From: Halobacteriovorax sp.
Lineage (GTDB): Bacteria > Bdellovibrionota > Bacteriovoracia > Bacteriovoracales > Bacteriovoracaceae
DNA length: 64,000 nucleotides
Direction of reading: 5' to 3'
Assembly: GCA_002720865.1 (NCBI GenBank)
Contig: PBIO01000011.1
Coordinates: 374,009-438,008 of the forward strand
Positions 52,291-61,573 of this stretch are shown piece by piece (position 1 is the stretch's first letter; every line of letters starts with the position of its first letter). A program made the translations under genes and the position numbers. Under the pieces are notes generated by a model. It made no database searches and was not told the origin of the DNA. It saw only the letters and a list, made by a program, of their open reading frames with translations.

Positions 52291-53088
52291 TTAAATAGAA
52301 TCAGCGACCTTATTAACTACATTTTGATCAAAATAATTAACTGCCATTCCTGCATCAACGACAATTCCCGTTGCATTGATCCCACTTGATCTAGGGCTTA
52401 ATAGAAAGAGGGCCGTGTCCGCAGTTTCCTGAGTTTTTAGGGCCTGCTTTCTAAGAGTTAACTGTTCAGCAAAGATATAATTATTAATATAACCAGGAAT
52501 TCCAGCGGAGGCGCTGGTTTTAAGAGGTCCCGAACAAACAGCATTTACTCTAATAGATGAAAACTCACTTAATGACTTTGCTAAAAAATCCACACTAGCA
52601 TCAAGGGCGGCCTTAATTGGTCCCATATAGCCATAACTCGTTGCCCTCGTATTTGAAATAGAGATTGTGACAATGCTGGCATCATTTTCAAAACAATCTT
52701 TCAGAGCGTTAGTTAAGGTCACAAGACTAAGGCAGCTAATATTTGTGGCCTGTAAAAAATCCGCTACTTTTGTTTCATGAAAAGGTTTGATTCCTTCTGA
52801 GTAATTGGCAAAAGCGATTGAATGAACAAATCCTGAAAGCCTAACTTCCTTTTTGATCAACTCTGAGGCCATATCGGCAATAGAGTTTTCATCTTCTACA
52901 TCACAAATATAAATATCAGAGTTTGGAAAAAGCTTGGCACATTTCTCTTTTGTTTCTTCATTTAAAACTGAGAAAATTAACTTAGCCCCATTTTCTTCGA
53001 GCCCTTTTGCTGTAAAATAAGCGACTGACTTTTTATTGGCCACACCTGTAATAAAGAATGTTTTTCCACTAACTTTTAAAAAATCCAC
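52291..53088 (-). CDS. fabI: FabI-like enoyl-ACP reductase, last gene of the ole/FAS operon
   Basis: A 265-residue SDR protein with FabI features: the nucleotide-binding GVANKKSVA, the active-site pair Y152-x6-K159 in SYGYMGPIKAALDA, and GPLKTSASAGI matching the FabI substrate loop. The other tyrosine of classical FabI, ten residues before the catalytic one, is isoleucine here, which may change substrate handling. It would reduce the trans-2-enoyl-ACP made by the neighbouring FabZ, finishing an elongation cycle. One of twelve genes transcribed from 63708; starts directly after fabZ. Confidence 0.82.
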   Translation of the reverse strand: MDFLKVSGKTFFITGVANKKSVAYFTAKGLEENGAKLIFSVLNEETKEKCAKLFPNSDIYICDVEDENSIADMASELIKKEVRLSGFVHSIAFANYSEGIKPFHETKVADFLQATNISCLSLVTLTNALKDCFENDASIVTISISNTRATSYGYMGPIKAALDASVDFLAKSLSEFSSIRVNAVCSGPLKTSASAGIPGYINNYIFAEQLTLRKQALKTQETADTALFLLSPRSSGINATGIVVDAGMAVNYFDQNVVNKVADSI

Positions 53089-53484
53089 CTAGACCTCTGC
53101 TACTTGAAATTTAATTTGTACAACTTTCTTTCCTGCTACTTCTATATGCCCTTTACAGTAGACCGCATTAGCTAGCCTCTCTTCCATTTCAACTTTAATA
53201 TCTAAGACGTCCCCAGGCTTAACCATTCCCTTGAACTTAGTATCGCGAATTCGAGTAACCACTCCAAGACCTTCACCACCGGAAAGAAGAGCAGCACCTG
53301 CTTGAAAACAGGCTTCACACATTAAAACTCCAGGCATTATGGGGTTCCCAGGAAAATGCCCTCTAAAAAAATCCTCTTCACCGGTTAAGGTTTTTTGAGC
53401 GTGAATATGAGTATCCCCTTTTTCAATGACTCTATCGATAAATAAAAAAGGCTCTCTTTGAGGAATTAGGTCTTTAATATCCAT
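53089..53484 (-). CDS. fabZ: FabZ-like 3-hydroxyacyl-ACP dehydratase
   Basis: A 131-residue single hot-dog protein with the FabZ active site: H43 in RGHFPGNPIMPGVLM and E57 in CEACFQAG. It dehydrates 3-hydroxyacyl-ACP to trans-2-enoyl-ACP. Its ATG overlaps the fabG stop as TAATG, coupling reductase and dehydratase translation. No FabA-type isomerase is encoded beside it. Confidence 0.88.
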   Translation of the reverse strand: MDIKDLIPQREPFLFIDRVIEKGDTHIHAQKTLTGEEDFFRGHFPGNPIMPGVLMCEACFQAGAALLSGGEGLGVVTRIRDTKFKGMVKPGDVLDIKVEMEERLANAVYCKGHIEVAGKKVVQIKFQVAEV

Positions 53485-54224
53485 TATAGTCCGCCTGCGA
53501 CTTCAAGAGTTGTTCCTGTAATATAACTAGCTTCTTTGCTCGCTAAAAACATCACGGCATGGGCAACTTCAGAAGGTTTTCCAAATCGTTTTAGGGGGAC
53601 AGTCTTTTTATATTCCTTAACTTGCTCTTCCGGTAGGTCATCAATAAGTTCAGTATCGATAAACCCAGGACATACAGCATTTACCGTAATTCCCTTTTTA
53701 CCTACTTCTTTAGAAAGAGTTTTTGTAATGGCCACTTGCCCCGCTTTTGAGGCCGCATAGTTAGCCTGTCCTGCTAACCCTAAACTTCCACCAATTGAGC
53801 TCATATTAATAATTCTTCCATATTTATTACTCATAAAATGACGAATAATCCCACGGCTCATATAAAATGTTCCTCCAAGATTTACATCCATAACTCTCTT
53901 CCAATCTTCATCACTCATCATGGCCATCATCGAATCTTTTCGGATTCCAGAGTTATTAACAAGAACTTCTATAGAGGGATATTTATCTTCTACCGTTTTA
54001 TAAAAATCTTCCACGGCACTAGTATCTGTTACATCAAATTTATAAGTATCAAGTCTTTCGCCAAGATCCCCAAGCTCCTTTTTAAAGTCTTCAGCCGCTT
54101 GATCGTTACCAGCATAAGTAGCAATAACTGTAGCTCCTGCTTTTAAGAACTCTTGTGAAATTCCTCTTCCGATTCCCCTAGTTCCACCAGTTATAATCAC
54201 TCTTTGATTTTCAAAATTCATCAT
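53484..54224 (-). CDS. fabG: FabG-like 3-oxoacyl-ACP reductase
   Basis: A 246-residue classical SDR with the cofactor loop GGTRGIGRG, NNSG, catalytic Ser in MSSIGGS and Y156-x3-K160 in NYAASK. It matches FabG in length and in the closing ASYITGTTLEVAGGL. It would reduce 3-oxoacyl chains on the operon's own carrier protein. AGGAAAA lies a few bases before the first of two consecutive ATG codons; 9 bases separate it from the upstream oxidoreductase. Confidence 0.88.
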   Translation of the reverse strand: MMNFENQRVIITGGTRGIGRGISQEFLKAGATVIATYAGNDQAAEDFKKELGDLGERLDTYKFDVTDTSAVEDFYKTVEDKYPSIEVLVNNSGIRKDSMMAMMSDEDWKRVMDVNLGGTFYMSRGIIRHFMSNKYGRIINMSSIGGSLGLAGQANYAASKAGQVAITKTLSKEVGKKGITVNAVCPGFIDTELIDDLPEEQVKEYKKTVPLKRFGKPSEVAHAVMFLASKEASYITGTTLEVAGGL

Positions 54225-54233
54225 ATTATTTTC

Positions 54234-55661
54234 CTAGCTAATTTGGTCTAAATAGTTCTCAACCTCAAAAGATTGAATTACTCCGTAGTTCGCGGCTCCA
54301 AGCCATCCTGACATAATAATGCCCACACTTCCTGAATGAAAAAGTCCGTCTACTTCTTTATGAAGTTTCATTGATATATCGAGTCCTTCAAACTTAGTTC
54401 CAAAAGAAGAGCCTTTTTCATGATGAGTAAACTTCTTAATCGTAGTCGGAGTTGCCGCATCAATAAAGTCGATTTTTTCACGAACACCGGGAACCAATTT
54501 TTCTAAAGCACAAAGGGTATCTTCAATCATTTTTTCTTTTTCCGCCTCATATTCTTCTTCAGTTAAGTTACTCCAATCTTCAAAACGAGCATTTGTAGAA
54601 GCAACAACTGTATAGCGTCCATCATCTCTAGTTTTAGGATAATAAACTGAGAAAGTTCTCGAACTCGTGTTGATATCTAGAAGTTCATCGGTCTTAAACT
54701 CTGGAGCCTCTGAATAAAAGATAAGATCTCCTATCTCTGGTAGAGTTTCTCCCTCTTTAATTCCCATATATACCTGGCAGGAACTTGTATTAAGTCTAAC
54801 TTCTTTAGCTTTTTCAATAAACTCTGGTTTAAAGTATTGCTCACCAGTCATCTTAAAGATGGTGCTCATAATATTTCCATTAGAAAGAACTGATTTAGCT
54901 TTGATCAATTTTCCTTTTAGCTCAACACCAACAGCTTTATTCCCTTCAGGTGTTTCCTCTACTACGATACGATCGACTTTCGATTGAAGTTTTATATCGA
55001 CGCCATTTTTAAGAAGCTCTTCTTTCATCATCTGAATGACAAGATCGGTCCCCCCTTCAAAGGTAAATACACCCTTACTCATAAAGTTAGAAAATACGAT
55101 TCCATAAGTAATTCCTGGGTCTTCTAGAGTTGAACCATTGGCATAAACAATAGGCTCTAATAAAAAACGGTGAACATCATTTCTGTCTGGAAAATAATGA
55201 TTAAGAAGCTCTCCATTAGTCATCTTAGGAGCATCATAATAGTTCATATTCATGAGTTCATTGAAGAAAGTATCCACTTGTTCTTGTGGACATTTAAAAT
55301 GGTCTGTTAACTTACTTTTAAAGTCCTCAACAGTGAAGTCTGATTGAAGCTCGTACATTGGGTTAACAAAGCGCACACCTTTAAGTTGAACTATTCGACT
55401 AGCAATATCTTTATTCCAGTACTTCTTACAAGTCTTAATCATCCCCACAGGAAAACCGTGGAGTGAAACATCAAAAATATGGTTGCCTTTTGCTCTTTTA
55501 AACCAGGTAGCGAATCCACCAAGCTTATTATGTGCCTCTAGAAGTAATACTTTCCTTCCGTTCTTAGCCAATTTATTGGCGGCTGTTAGTCCTGCAAGAC
55601 CTCCACCGATTATAATTGTTTCGTACTCGTCGTTAATTTCATCTTTCTTTTTAAACAGCAT
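54234..55661 (-). CDS. CrtI/CrtISO-type FAD oxidoreductase (second of a pair)
   Basis: A 475-residue flavoprotein of the phytoene desaturase/carotenoid isomerase/retinol saturase superfamily, which adds or removes hydrogen across double bonds of long hydrophobic chains. The FAD-binding ETIIIGGGLAGLTAANKLA and LLLEAHNKLGGFAT are at the N-terminus, and the C-terminal FAD-contacting region holds HSGSVGIIMSGWLGAA. It is paralogous to the protein at 60143, sharing LxEEEYxxEK and TPxTIKKFTxH. It starts immediately after the oleD stop. With no carotenoid genes nearby, an acyl or olefin chain is the probable substrate, by inference. Confidence 0.82.
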   Translation of the reverse strand: MLFKKKDEINDEYETIIIGGGLAGLTAANKLAKNGRKVLLLEAHNKLGGFATWFKRAKGNHIFDVSLHGFPVGMIKTCKKYWNKDIASRIVQLKGVRFVNPMYELQSDFTVEDFKSKLTDHFKCPQEQVDTFFNELMNMNYYDAPKMTNGELLNHYFPDRNDVHRFLLEPIVYANGSTLEDPGITYGIVFSNFMSKGVFTFEGGTDLVIQMMKEELLKNGVDIKLQSKVDRIVVEETPEGNKAVGVELKGKLIKAKSVLSNGNIMSTIFKMTGEQYFKPEFIEKAKEVRLNTSSCQVYMGIKEGETLPEIGDLIFYSEAPEFKTDELLDINTSSRTFSVYYPKTRDDGRYTVVASTNARFEDWSNLTEEEYEAEKEKMIEDTLCALEKLVPGVREKIDFIDAATPTTIKKFTHHEKGSSFGTKFEGLDISMKLHKEVDGLFHSGSVGIIMSGWLGAANYGVIQSFEVENYLDQIS

Positions 55662-56639
55662 CTATAACCTCACCGTTTCATCTAGGGCTTCTTTAATATG
55701 AACTTTAGGAATATAACCTAGATCATTCTCTGCATTTTTATGATTAAAATAATGTGAACATGATAATTGAAGAGCCATAAACCTAGTCATTGGTGGCTCT
55801 TTTTTAATACCAAGTAGACCGTAACCTTTCTCCATCAACCAGCCTATCCTATAAGCAGCGCCGTCAGAAATTTTGTCCGTTAATGGTTCTACCTTATGTC
55901 TAACCAAAATATCGTCTATAAACTCCCAAAGATTGACTGGCTTTTCCTGTCCAAGGAAATAGGCCTTTCCTGAAATATTAGAACCAGGCTCTAGTTTTTC
56001 GAAAGCACTTATATGAGCATCCACAGCATTTTTAACGTAAATAACATCTACTAAATTATTTCCGTCGCCTACCCTTTTTAGTTTTCCTGTTCGAGCTCTT
56101 TCAACAATACGAGGAAAGATATGATGATCTCCAGGTCCAAAAATCAAATGAGGTCTAAGGGCGACTGTGGCAAGACTTTCATCATTGGCCTTTAATACTC
56201 TTTGCTCCGCTAGACCTTTTGTTTGAGCATAGTGAGAAATATACTCCTTAGGATAGTCTTGTTCCTCTCCAACACCGCATAGACTTTCTTTTCCAAAAAC
56301 AACAGAAGGAGAGCTGGTATAGATTAGCTTTTTAATTCCATGCTTTTTACAAGCTTCGATAATATTTTGAGTCCCAATAACATTGGTCTTAAAATAATCG
56401 TCATACTTGCCCCAAATCCCGACTTTCGAGGCCACATGAAAAACGGCATCTATTCCCTGAAGTGAAGCCTCTACTGTTGCACTATCTGAGATGTCACCTT
56501 GAATTGTTTCAATTCCTATTTCCTTAAGATCAGGATAAGCGCTTCGGGAGAAGTTAATCACCGTATGACCCTTTTGGATTAGGGCTTTGCTTAAGTGTCT
56601 TCCGAGGAAACCTCCAGCTCCAGTTACAAGTATCTTCAT
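55662..56639 (-). CDS. oleD: OleD-like NAD(P)H-dependent 2-alkyl-3-ketoacid reductase
   Basis: A 325-residue extended SDR: Rossmann motif GAGGFLGRHL at the N-terminus and catalytic Tyr/Lys in HYAQTKGLAEQ. In the Ole pathway OleD reduces the 2-alkyl-3-ketoalkanoic acid made by OleA to the 2-alkyl-3-hydroxy acid. Alone it could be any 3-beta-HSD-like reductase, but the order oleA-B-C-D, with ATGA overlap to oleC, makes the assignment firm. Confidence 0.88.
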   Translation of the reverse strand: MKILVTGAGGFLGRHLSKALIQKGHTVINFSRSAYPDLKEIGIETIQGDISDSATVEASLQGIDAVFHVASKVGIWGKYDDYFKTNVIGTQNIIEACKKHGIKKLIYTSSPSVVFGKESLCGVGEEQDYPKEYISHYAQTKGLAEQRVLKANDESLATVALRPHLIFGPGDHHIFPRIVERARTGKLKRVGDGNNLVDVIYVKNAVDAHISAFEKLEPGSNISGKAYFLGQEKPVNLWEFIDDILVRHKVEPLTDKISDGAAYRIGWLMEKGYGLLGIKKEPPMTRFMALQLSCSHYFNHKNAENDLGYIPKVHIKEALDETVRL

Positions 56640-58249
56640 AGTCTTCCTCTTTGAACTTCATCGCGTATTTTTAACCGATCAATCTTGATATTATGTCTAA
56701 CATCAACGGGAAATTCTTTTTTATAAAAAACGTCTTTTATGTTCTTTGTATGCTCATATTTATTGGCAAGTTCCACCAGTTCACTATTGAGCTTTTCTTT
56801 AGAAATCTTTTTTGATTCTTTATTTAGTTCAATCACTATTTTGGGGGATTGATTGATTTCAACTAGGGCACTCCTCCTAACTGCAGGGTGATTATTAAAA
56901 ATCGCCTCACAGGGGATTGTATACATAGGCCCTTCTTTAGTTTCTACTTTATGAGATTTTCTCCCACAAAACCAAAGTCGCCCTTCATTGTCGAGATACC
57001 CCATATCTCCAATCCTATGCCAAATTTTATCTAGATCATAAATTTTAGCGGCGTTAGTTTCATGTTCAGAATTAAAATATGATCTTGTTACCACATCACC
57101 TTGTATGATAATTTCACCGACTTCATTGACTCCAAGCTCAGTGGCCTGCTTTAAAGTTGGGATGGGACCATCCACATATTTGATAATTTTAGCAGTGGTT
57201 CCAGGAACAGGCCTTCCAACACAGGTTCCCATCCCCTTCTCTGTTAATTCAGCTGTTTCCTCTAAAACTTCCTTACCTGAAATATTAGAGACAGGTAGAG
57301 ATTCAGTTGCTCCATAAGGAGTATAAGTCGTTCCATTAGGTAGTATTTCTTTAAACATTCTATGAATTTCATTTCTAACTGGTGCCCCGAACATGACTAG
57401 GTACTTAACCGAAGGAAGAGTTATCTTATTCTCTTGGCAATAATTCCCAAGTCCTTCCCAAATAGCAGGACTCCCGGCCACGAAGCTCGCCTTAGTATCT
57501 AAAATATTTTTTACTAACTTAACTGGGTCTGCCTTAGAGGGTTTTGACGGGTCCATATCAGGAATAACAGAGGTCATTCCCATCGATAAAGTAAAAAGGC
57601 TAAAAAGTGGAAAGCCCGGTAAGTCGGTTTCCGTTTCATTCAGATTGAAAAGCTCTTTTAGTACTCTTGTTTGCTCATAAAATATTTTATGACTATAAAT
57701 CACACCCTTAGGTCTTCCAGTCCCTCCGGAAGTAAAAAGGATTGCGGCCATCTCATCTTCTTCAAGCTGTTCTGCTTCAAAAGTATTAGAAAAAGATTGA
57801 AGCTCCGAAAGTCTTCTCATTTTTCCCCAAGTCAACCCTTTGGTTGTGATCTTATGTTTAACAGACTTAAAAGCGTCCCTAAAAAAGAGACTTAAGAAAT
57901 GGACTTCCGCTTCGGCCACAAGTCCCTCAGGAGCGACTTCTTTAATTGCCGAAAGCAAATTCTTCCTACCCATTCCGGGATCAATAAGAAGAGGAACCGC
58001 TCCTATTTTAAAAATAGCAAAGACAAGGGCATGAAATTCGAGAGATGGTCTAACAAATAGTAAGACCTTTTGCCCTTTCTTAAATCCCGTATCAACTAGG
58101 CCATTAGCATAGCGATTTATTTTTTCTTCTAGGTCTTTAAAGTTAAGATCTTTGTATTCGTACTCACCACCATTTAAAACAGGAAATCTAACCGCCGTCT
58201 TATTTGGAAGTTTACTAGAAATATTTGTTAAATTATCCGCTATATTCAT
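56636..58249 (-). CDS. oleC: OleC-like beta-lactone synthetase (AMP-forming)
   Basis: A 537-residue ANL-superfamily protein with the phosphate loop LFTSGGTGRPKGVIYSH, the TPYGATES motif, the WHRIGDMGYLD and WFCGRKSHKV hinge regions, and a C-terminal lysine in DVRHNIKIDRLKIRD. In the Ole pathway this enzyme uses ATP to close the 3-hydroxy acid to a beta-lactone rather than making a CoA ester. The short C-terminal domain and the VDVRHN motif resemble OleC more than ordinary acyl-CoA ligases. Overlaps oleB and oleD by 4 bases each. Confidence 0.88.
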   Translation of the reverse strand: MNIADNLTNISSKLPNKTAVRFPVLNGGEYEYKDLNFKDLEEKINRYANGLVDTGFKKGQKVLLFVRPSLEFHALVFAIFKIGAVPLLIDPGMGRKNLLSAIKEVAPEGLVAEAEVHFLSLFFRDAFKSVKHKITTKGLTWGKMRRLSELQSFSNTFEAEQLEEDEMAAILFTSGGTGRPKGVIYSHKIFYEQTRVLKELFNLNETETDLPGFPLFSLFTLSMGMTSVIPDMDPSKPSKADPVKLVKNILDTKASFVAGSPAIWEGLGNYCQENKITLPSVKYLVMFGAPVRNEIHRMFKEILPNGTTYTPYGATESLPVSNISGKEVLEETAELTEKGMGTCVGRPVPGTTAKIIKYVDGPIPTLKQATELGVNEVGEIIIQGDVVTRSYFNSEHETNAAKIYDLDKIWHRIGDMGYLDNEGRLWFCGRKSHKVETKEGPMYTIPCEAIFNNHPAVRRSALVEINQSPKIVIELNKESKKISKEKLNSELVELANKYEHTKNIKDVFYKKEFPVDVRHNIKIDRLKIRDEVQRGRL

Positions 58250-59121
58250 ATAAAAGATCTCATTTCATTAATCAGGTCTTTGCCCGCATCTTCAATGACA
58301 TAATGACCTGCCTCTTCAAACACTTTATATTTGGCATCAGGGTAGATTCCCTTCCAGCGATTTAAAAAATAGTCGTTAAAGCAAAAATCTTTTCTGCCCC
58401 AAAGGACAAGCTTTGGACAAGTGAGTTCGGACAACTTGTTCTCAATATTTTCCAGAGTTTTCCAGCTCCTATGACTTCTCTTCATTGGAATATCAGTAAC
58501 AAATTTAGCAGTGGCAATTCTATTTTTATAATTATTGTAAGGAAGCAAGTAACCTTTCTTCACATTCTTACTTAAAGGCTTTTCTACCGCCATATGTGTC
58601 GCCGGACCGGCGAAAGCATTAAAGCTTCTTATCACCGCTTCACCAAGGATTGGAGTACGGCAAATATTTATTTGAGGTGGAATATAGTCGCAGGTATAAG
58701 CGGCAGTATTTAAAATAACAATCTTTTTAATCAAGTCGGGATGTCTCGTGGCCAAACCAAAGCCTATGGCCCCACCCCAATCATGTACAACTAAAGTTAT
58801 ATCTTTAAGTTTAAGATGTTCAACTAAGCTCTCGATATTTGAGATATGGTTTTCAAGCATATACTCAAAATTTTGCGGTTTATCCGAAAAGCCACAACCT
58901 ATATGATCAGGAGCGATGACTCTATTTGTATTAGAGAATTCTTTAATCAGGTCTCTATAGTAAAAAGACCATGTAGGATTTCCATGAACCATCAATATGG
59001 GATCGGCATTTTTTTGCCCTTCATCCACAAAATGAAGTTGATTTTTATGACCGTCATTTTCGACAGTTAGAAAATGACTTTCAAACGGATATAATTCTTT
59101 TAACCATGCAGGTTTCACCAC
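58246..59121 (-). CDS. oleB: OleB-like beta-lactone decarboxylase (alpha/beta hydrolase)
   Basis: A 291-residue haloalkane-dehalogenase-like alpha/beta hydrolase: oxyanion loop HGNPTWSFYYRDL, nucleophile D114 in VVHDWGGAIG and the catalytic His in EEAGHYVIED. OleB belongs to this fold and opens and decarboxylates the OleC beta-lactone to a cis-olefin. Here it is a separate gene rather than a fusion to oleC as seen in some actinobacteria. It overlaps oleA by 7 bases and oleC by 4. Confidence 0.87.
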   Translation of the reverse strand: MVKPAWLKELYPFESHFLTVENDGHKNQLHFVDEGQKNADPILMVHGNPTWSFYYRDLIKEFSNTNRVIAPDHIGCGFSDKPQNFEYMLENHISNIESLVEHLKLKDITLVVHDWGGAIGFGLATRHPDLIKKIVILNTAAYTCDYIPPQINICRTPILGEAVIRSFNAFAGPATHMAVEKPLSKNVKKGYLLPYNNYKNRIATAKFVTDIPMKRSHRSWKTLENIENKLSELTCPKLVLWGRKDFCFNDYFLNRWKGIYPDAKYKVFEEAGHYVIEDAGKDLINEMRSFI

Positions 59122-60143
59122 TCAACTCCTAACATTATGGAATTCAGACCCGAGCCTATTCCAAGTAAGGCCACCTTACTTCCTTTTTCAATCTTCATCT
59201 CATGATTTAGTAAATCGAGGGTGACCGGTAGGGCCGCGGAGCCCGTATTCCCTAAGAAGGGATAAGTTTTAAAAGTCTGTTTATTTTCTAAGCCAAGCGT
59301 TTCCATAGTTAGAGCTTCATGGGCCTTTCCTACCTGATGACCAATGGCCCAATCAATATCTGAGTTTTCCCATGCAAGCTCTGCTTTAGTTCTTTCCCAA
59401 GTTTCCTTAGCCAGAACAACGCCCTTTTTCATCAGCTCTTCTGAATCAGTTTCCATCATGAGGGCCTGAGTATCACCTCCACCCTGACAAAGAACATTGG
59501 CCGAAGTATCGGCCATAGAGACTCCGCCTACTAGCTTATGACCACTAGCTAAGTCTTTATGGGAGAGCGTATAAGCAACAGCCGCTGATCCAATTGTTAA
59601 GTTAGCTATGTATTTTTTAATATTCTTTCGATTTATAGAATCGTCTTTAAGTAGTGTTTCAATAGTTTGAAATAAAAGTGGCCCACCGTTTTCACCGCTA
59701 ACAATAAGAGCATGCTTAATAGCGCCGCTTTCAATCAAGTTAGCCGCCATAACCATGGAGCTCATGACCCCAAGACAAGCATTTGATAAGTCAAAAAGCA
59801 TGGCTTCTGGTTTTAGTCCAAGGTCGCAGTGAACTACTGAAGCTGTTGAAGGCTCTAAGAAGTCTCTACAAACACTTGCGTGAATGACTAGGTCAATATC
59901 TTCTTTTTTAAGCTTTCCACTATCAAACAAATTATTCGCTGCTTTTGTTGAAAGTGCCGACGGTCTCGTTCCTGGTTCCCAATAACGGCGCTCAGTAATT
60001 CCCGTCATCAGCTCTAAGCGTCCCTCGGGCAATCTTAGTTTTTTGTATAGTGGTGCGAGTCTTTTTTCAATTTCGTCAGAGCTCATGACCTTTTCAGGAA
60101 GATAATGAGCAAAATCAGAGATAACTACATTATTAAATTTCAT
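59115..60143 (-). CDS. oleA: OleA-like head-to-head acyl condensing enzyme
   Basis: A 342-residue thiolase-fold protein. All OleA active-site residues are visible: nucleophile C123 in SNACLGVM, the OleA-specific glutamate E97 in DFLEPSTA, H269 in IGHQVGKAH and N299 in FLGNTGSA. OleA condenses two fatty acyl thioesters without prior malonyl activation; E97 distinguishes it from FabH. I start at the ATG 60143, which overlaps the stop of the upstream oxidoreductase as TAATG, rather than a TTG ten codons earlier. Known OleA proteins use acyl-CoA; here a dedicated ACP is encoded two genes upstream. Confidence 0.92.
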   Translation of the reverse strand: MKFNNVVISDFAHYLPEKVMSSDEIEKRLAPLYKKLRLPEGRLELMTGITERRYWEPGTRPSALSTKAANNLFDSGKLKKEDIDLVIHASVCRDFLEPSTASVVHCDLGLKPEAMLFDLSNACLGVMSSMVMAANLIESGAIKHALIVSGENGGPLLFQTIETLLKDDSINRKNIKKYIANLTIGSAAVAYTLSHKDLASGHKLVGGVSMADTSANVLCQGGGDTQALMMETDSEELMKKGVVLAKETWERTKAELAWENSDIDWAIGHQVGKAHEALTMETLGLENKQTFKTYPFLGNTGSAALPVTLDLLNHEMKIEKGSKVALLGIGSGLNSIMLGVEW

Positions 60144-61534
60144 TACGATTCTGCTCCCGCCGGCATAAGACAATGAAGATTTGCCATTGAAATTCCAGAT
60201 AACATCGCCCCAACGATTCCTAAGAAACCTTGGTCTGTACCAATTAGATAAAGTCCATTTACTGGGGTCTTTCCATCGCGACTTTTATCAATGGAGCCAT
60301 AAACTGTTCCCCCGTGATGACTGGTAAACTTCTTAATAGTTTTAGGTGTAAAAATATCTACAAAATTTGGTTCCATATCGATACTTGGATATAGCTTTCT
60401 CACAATATCTTTAGAGGCCTCAAGGACCTTATTTTTTTCATTCTTATATTCTTCTTCAGATAAATTTTCCCAAAGATCAAAATTTGCCATAAAGGTCAAG
60501 CGAATCATTCCGTCACTATAGTCATCAATCTCAAAATTATTAGGAAGGCAGACCACTGCACTTTTTTCATCAAATAAAGTCTTAGGTTTTCTGTAGTGAT
60601 AAGCATCATTCTCATTATAAAAAACGATCGTATCTTTAATACCTAGTTCAGCGGGTTTCTTATCATAACAAAGGATGGTCTCAGTAAAACTAAGCTTTCC
60701 AACTCTTGGTTTAACTTCGAGATCCTCTTTAATCGAGGCCACCGTTTCAGGATAACCAATGGAAGATAGCACTTTATCCGCTAAGAGAACTTCCCCAGTT
60801 TCCAGTTTTACACCTTTTGCCTTTGTGTCTTCTGTTAAGATTTCACTGACTCCAGATCTAAACTTAATTTCGCCCCCAAGCTCTTTATACTTTTTCATAA
60901 GTAGAGTTATCACTCTTCTCACTCCCCCTTCTGGACGAGCAAAACCTTCCATAAAGATACTTTTGAACATGATCACAAACTGGGAAAAATCCATATCATC
61001 TTCCCAAGCCGATCCATAAATAAGAAGAGGACAAAAAATCATCTCTCTTAAACATTCGTCATCAATAAATTTTGAAACTCTTTCTTTAGCCGATTCGTAA
61101 GGGTTCTCTAGGCTAACTTCGTTAAAATTTCTCACATCTTCCAAAAGGGCCATGAAGCCATCTTTTTCATGAGGAAATTTTGAGATAATCTCATCGGTAA
61201 AGATATTCAAGTCATTCGTAAAACTTAATTCCTTATTAGGAAAAACAACCTTTGAGCGATGTTGCTCATTAAGTGCTAATTCACTGTAGGGAATTCGAAG
61301 CTGCTTCAAAAGTTTAGTTAGAGGCTTACCTCTTTCACCTTTTTTAGCAAAATTTGTCATGGCGTGAAGACCAACGTCTAACTTACGACCCTTTCTTGCA
61401 TAAAAAGAATTTAACCCACCGGCAATAGTATGCTTTTCTAGGATTAAGACCTTTTTATCAAACATAGCAAGGCGGATTCCAGCTGCTAAGCCAGACATTC
61501 CCGCCCCTATGATTATGGTGTCGTAAGACTTCAC
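60143..61534 (-). CDS. CrtI/CrtISO-type FAD oxidoreductase (first of a pair)
   Basis: A 463-residue flavoprotein with the N-terminal FAD-binding DTIIIGAGMSGLAAGIRLA and LILEKHTIAGGLNSF, and the C-terminal LYLIGTDQGFLGIVGAMLSG. Same superfamily as the gene at 54234 (phytoene desaturase, CrtISO, retinol saturase). It lies between the carrier protein and oleA, so it could desaturate or saturate the acyl chain before condensation. That role is inference. Its stop overlaps the oleA start by one base. Confidence 0.83.
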   Translation of the reverse strand: MKSYDTIIIGAGMSGLAAGIRLAMFDKKVLILEKHTIAGGLNSFYARKGRKLDVGLHAMTNFAKKGERGKPLTKLLKQLRIPYSELALNEQHRSKVVFPNKELSFTNDLNIFTDEIISKFPHEKDGFMALLEDVRNFNEVSLENPYESAKERVSKFIDDECLREMIFCPLLIYGSAWEDDMDFSQFVIMFKSIFMEGFARPEGGVRRVITLLMKKYKELGGEIKFRSGVSEILTEDTKAKGVKLETGEVLLADKVLSSIGYPETVASIKEDLEVKPRVGKLSFTETILCYDKKPAELGIKDTIVFYNENDAYHYRKPKTLFDEKSAVVCLPNNFEIDDYSDGMIRLTFMANFDLWENLSEEEYKNEKNKVLEASKDIVRKLYPSIDMEPNFVDIFTPKTIKKFTSHHGGTVYGSIDKSRDGKTPVNGLYLIGTDQGFLGIVGAMLSGISMANLHCLMPAGAES

Positions 61535-61573
61535 TCGAACCTAACCTTTTTGAGATTTTTACTCGCGTAAAAA

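Noticed and set aside
60144-60173. OleA start at the upstream TTG
   Set aside because: It would overlap the previous gene by 31 bases; the ATG at 60143 makes a typical TAATG junction and aligns with the known OleA N-terminus.
54234-61534. Carotenoid biosynthesis cluster
   Set aside because: No phytoene synthase, GGPP synthase or cyclase is present; the context is fatty-acid and Ole enzymes.
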